NCBI GenBank assembly: GCA_903901055.1
Contig: CAIUPO010000063.1
Coordinates: forward strand, 62,001-126,000
Length of the DNA: 64,000 nucleotides
Direction of reading: 5' to 3'
Source of the DNA: an uncultured Bacteroidota bacterium
Lineage (GTDB): Bacteria; Bacteroidota; Bacteroidia; JABEUT01
Of the stretch, positions 61,467-64,000 are shown one piece after another; the stretch's first letter is position 1, and each line of letters starts with the position of its first letter. Made by a program: the position numbers and the translations under genes. Below the pieces are notes generated by a model. It searched no databases. It was not told the DNA's origin and saw only the letters and a list, made by a program, of their open reading frames with translations.

Positions 61467-62870
61467 TTACCGGTTCTTCATTACCTCACTGATGTCGTGC
61501 ATCAGTTTTTCGGCGAGGTTGTCGGCGGTAGTGCGGGAAGCGCCTTCAGCAATAATACGGATAATAGGTTCGGTATTTGAACGGCGAAGGTGAATCCAGT
61601 CTTTATCGAATTCCAATTTTATTCCATCGCGGGTATCGACAATATATTTTTTGTATTTGTCCTTGATACCTATTAAAACCTTATCCACATTAAGGTCTGG
61701 GGACAGCTCAATTTTATTTTTTGAAATATGATAGTTCGGATATTGAGAACGAAGCATTGAACAACTCTTGCCAAATTTTGCAAGATGAGTCAGGAATAAA
61801 GCAATACCCACAAGCGCATCACGACCGTAGTGCAGGTCAGGGTAAATTATTCCGCCATTACCTTCTCCGCCAATTACAGCGTTATTCTTTTTCATCGCTT
61901 CCACTACATTCACCTCACCAACAGCGGATGGGAAATATTCACCACCGGCTTTAAGTGTAACATCTTTAAGTGCACGTGTAGACGACAGATTGGAAACTGT
62001 ATTCCCTTTTTTATTTTTCAGGATATAATCTGCAACAGCAACAAGGGTATATTCTTCGCCGAACATTTCTCCATCTTCGCAAACAAGCGCCAGTCTGTCT
62101 ACATCCGGATCAACAGCAATACCCAGGTGGGCATTTTTGCGTTCCACGGTTTTGGACAACTCGGTTAAGTTTTCCGGCAGCGGTTCAGCTTCATGTTTAA
62201 AATCTCCGGTAGGTTCACAGAAAATTGGAATGATTTCTTCTACACCTAATTGCTTTAATAAGGTAGGAACAATTATTCCACCAACAGAATTTACCGCATC
62301 TAAAACAACTCTGAATTTCTTTGCCTTGATAGCTTTTACATCTACCAATGGCAGATTCAGAATAAGGTCAATATGTTTTTGAAGATAGGAATCATCCAGT
62401 TTTATTTCTCCAAGTGAGTTCACATTTGCAAATTCAAACTGGCCTATTCGAGATATATTAAGTACATCTTTTCCTTCAGCTTCAGAAATAAATTCTCCTT
62501 TGGAATTAAGGAGTTTAAGTGCATTCCAATTTTTAGGATTGTGGCTGGCAGTAATAATAATTCCGCCATCCGCATTTTCACCGGTAACAGCTAATTCAAC
62601 TGTGGGTGTTGACGAAAGGCCTAAATCGGTTACATCAATGCCTAATCCCTGAAGAGTTCCGACAATAATGTTCCGCACAAATAATCCCGACATGCGGGCA
62701 TCACGTCCAATAACAACACGTGGCTTCTTTTTGGTCTTGTCTTTCTGGTTTCTTTTCACCCAGGTTCCATACCCTGCCGTAAACTTTACAATTTCGGTTG
62801 GGGACAAACCACCATCACCATTGCTGCCAATGGTGCCTCTGATACCGGAAATAGATTTAATAAGAGTCAC
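61467..62870 (-). CDS. glmM: Phosphoglucosamine mutase-type phosphohexomutase
   Basis: The better start is the GTG at 62870, giving VTLIKSISGIRGTIGSNGDG; the ORF-track ATG adds 19 residues without family support. The 467-residue product has all four domains: the phosphoserine loop ITASHNPKNWNALKLLNSKG, the metal loop AVDPDVDRLALVCEDG, the sugar loop GGEGNGGIIYPDLHYGRDAL and the phosphate-binding end RRSNTEPIIRIIAEG. In Bacteroidota this form is generally taken to make glucosamine-1-phosphate for peptidoglycan; phosphomannomutase activity is an alternative. Confidence 0.9.
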   Translation of the reverse strand: MTLIKSISGIRGTIGSNGDGGLSPTEIVKFTAGYGTWVKRNQKDKTKKKPRVVIGRDARMSGLFVRNIIVGTLQGLGIDVTDLGLSSTPTVELAVTGENADGGIIITASHNPKNWNALKLLNSKGEFISEAEGKDVLNISRIGQFEFANVNSLGEIKLDDSYLQKHIDLILNLPLVDVKAIKAKKFRVVLDAVNSVGGIIVPTLLKQLGVEEIIPIFCEPTGDFKHEAEPLPENLTELSKTVERKNAHLGIAVDPDVDRLALVCEDGEMFGEEYTLVAVADYILKNKKGNTVSNLSSTRALKDVTLKAGGEYFPSAVGEVNVVEAMKKNNAVIGGEGNGGIIYPDLHYGRDALVGIALFLTHLAKFGKSCSMLRSQYPNYHISKNKIELSPDLNVDKVLIGIKDKYKKYIVDTRDGIKLEFDKDWIHLRRSNTEPIIRIIAEGASRTTADNLAEKLMHDISEVMKNR

Positions 62871-62998
62871 AGGTTTTTTAATTCGGGACGCAAATGTAAA
62901 ATTTTTGGTTAGACTGTGGCATAGCAAATTCCATCTCTGAAAAATATTTATAATTATTCCCGTACTTTTACATTTAATTTCCCGACAATCTATATTTT

Positions 62999-63715
62999 AT
63001 GGCTTCATTCTATCCTATTCATAGCACAGAAAGAAAAATTTCAACTGAAATTATTGAATGCATAAACTCTTTACCAACAAAGGGAAAACGTTATGCAGCC
63101 TTTGATTTGGACAACACCTTATTGATTGGTGATATCGGCGAAACTGTTTTTGCATTGCTGGTTAAAAAGAAACTAATCAAAGGGTTTGGATGGCAAGACT
63201 ATATCAATCTCGTCGAAAGTGACAAGCTAAAAGCATACAAGCTTATTATTGATTTAATGGCAGGTTTACCACTTACGAAGCTTGAGGAAGTAACGAATGA
63301 AGTGATTGCATATAAATCGCTCTCTATTAGCATTGAAGGCTGTAAACTTCAAGTCCCAAAACCGAATCCACTGATGAAATCTGTTTTAGGTTTATTAAGA
63401 AATAAGGGATTACGCATATATATAGTAACTGCAAGCAATGAAGTTTCTGCACGGATTATCTGCAAAAAATACTTCAATATTCCACCATCTGATATTATTG
63501 GTGCACAGGTTGCAAGGAATAAAAAAGAGATTATTAAAATTGGCAAAAAAGAATTTCCTTTTGGAGAGGGGAAAGTAACTATACTTAAAAAGAGATTCAA
63601 AACAAAACCTTTAGTTACCGGAGGAGACAGCCCCGGAGATAGGTTTTTGCTCAATTATACCCAAAAAAGCGGAATACAATTCTGGTTAGGGAAGGATGAA
63701 TATCATAGTACTTAA
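62999..63715 (+). CDS. HAD-family phosphatase
   Basis: The 238-residue product has HAD motif I (YAAFDLDNTLLIGDIGETV, nucleophile Asp near residue 36), motif II in YIVTASNEVSARI, motif III near EIIKIGKKEFPFGEGKVTIL and motif IV in GGDSPGDRFLLNYT. The layout resembles the phosphoserine-phosphatase-like IB class. The substrate is not predictable. It is divergent from glmM. Confidence 0.88.
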   Translation: MASFYPIHSTERKISTEIIECINSLPTKGKRYAAFDLDNTLLIGDIGETVFALLVKKKLIKGFGWQDYINLVESDKLKAYKLIIDLMAGLPLTKLEEVTNEVIAYKSLSISIEGCKLQVPKPNPLMKSVLGLLRNKGLRIYIVTASNEVSARIICKKYFNIPPSDIIGAQVARNKKEIIKIGKKEFPFGEGKVTILKKRFKTKPLVTGGDSPGDRFLLNYTQKSGIQFWLGKDEYHST

Positions 63716-63862
63716 AGACTATAACTTTTTCAAATACCTTTCGTAAAAGATATAAGCAAGAATAAAACTGTTGATAAAGATTGAAAAATAGTAAGGATGC
63801 TTAATCTTAATTTTTCTTAGTTTCGAATTGCCTTAGTTCTTAAAAAGTTCCATTATTCTGCG

Positions 63863-64000
63863 CATGAAGAAAATTACTCTACTTGCATTTCTTATCTCTC
63901 CTGCAATAGCATTCGCGCAAATTGATTTTGGCGGACCTACCGCTACTGCCAGAGGAGGCTCTGTAACAGCCACTGCGCAAGATTGGGAAGCAATAGGTAT
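63863..64000 (+). CDS. Outer-membrane-type protein, N-terminal part only
   Basis: The reading frame starts at the ATG at 63863 and runs off the window. The visible 45 residues are a signal peptide (MKKITLLAFLISPAIAFAQ) and DFGGPTATARGGSVTATAQD, then WEAIG. That AxxDWEAIGxNPA-like beginning is typical of barrel proteins of the DUF5723/FadL-like sort in Bacteroidota, but the rest is needed. Confidence 0.6.

Noticed and set aside
63716-63862. Minus-strand remnant reading HPYYFSIFINSFILAYIFYERYL
   Set aside because: Only about 35 codons are open, with no start codon or promoter; possibly chance or a decayed gene end, not supportable.

Overview
The window is a chromosomal stretch of a free-living Bacteroidota bacterium, probably from the Chitinophagia/Sphingobacteriia/'Bacteroidetes bacterium' part of the phylum (inference). 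The evidence is large surface proteins with gliding-motility-type (T9SS type B) C-termini, a T9SS type A sorting domain, many small signal-peptide proteins, DUF3078, DUF983 and DUF4412-like families, and promoters of the Bacteroidota type (TTTG, about 18 bp, TAnnTTTG) with few Shine-Dalgarno sequences. Base composition looks moderately AT-rich. I see no tRNA, rRNA, CRISPR array or intact insertion sequence.

Layout. 0-4.2 kb: tandem pairs of small periplasmic proteins (two TonB-C proteins, two DUF4412-like proteins), serS and a DUF983 protein. 4.2-13.7 kb: three exported T9SS cargo proteins; two are giant paralogues sharing a C-terminal stalk but carrying different N-terminal domains, and the third has a REP-type repeat pair built into its sorting domain. 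13.9-15 kb: small membrane proteins, including an unlisted 42-residue one. 15-18.5 kb: an operon of MORN/YwqK-like exported proteins, one interrupted by an in-frame amber codon. 18.6-19.5 kb: a two-gene cassette (DUF5681-like protein plus an unknown) behind a helically phased array of CCTGTTA half-sites. 19.5-31.7 kb: housekeeping genes (arginase-family hydrolase, HU, fmt, two glycosyltransferases, folB, an asparaginase-like Ntn hydrolase, dnaE). 31.7-50.9 kb: a CAP-domain protein, pabA-pabB-pabC, an M23 peptidase, lysC-lysA, a LuxC-type reductase, folP, cdaA, a TonB-C protein with an OmpH-like protein, a LysE transporter, dapA and a cation-efflux protein. 50.9-54.9 kb: an HxlR regulator divergent from doxX and yceI, then RidA and an M61 peptidase. 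54.9-59.3 kb: an accessory region with a second phased array that has no obvious gene, a Sau3AI-like type II restriction-modification pair, GC-rich hairpins, a LexA-like XRE-S24 repressor with an apparent operator, and a structured repeat/ncRNA-like element. 59.3-64 kb: lpd, a TPR protein, glmM, a HAD phosphatase and the start of an outer-membrane-type protein.

Functional links. Folate genes occur at three places (pabABC, folB, folP) and diaminopimelate/lysine genes at two (lysC-lysA, dapA). cdaA follows folP. The most unusual signal is the pair of phased TGTTA-core arrays (18.7 and 55.0 kb). Both have the same design, a palindrome with a 1-nt spacer, a gap of about 50 bp and then a run of half-sites 10-12 bp apart, but a different outer sequence. 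One lies directly in front of a gene whose N-terminus resembles the DUF5681/terminase-small-subunit type.
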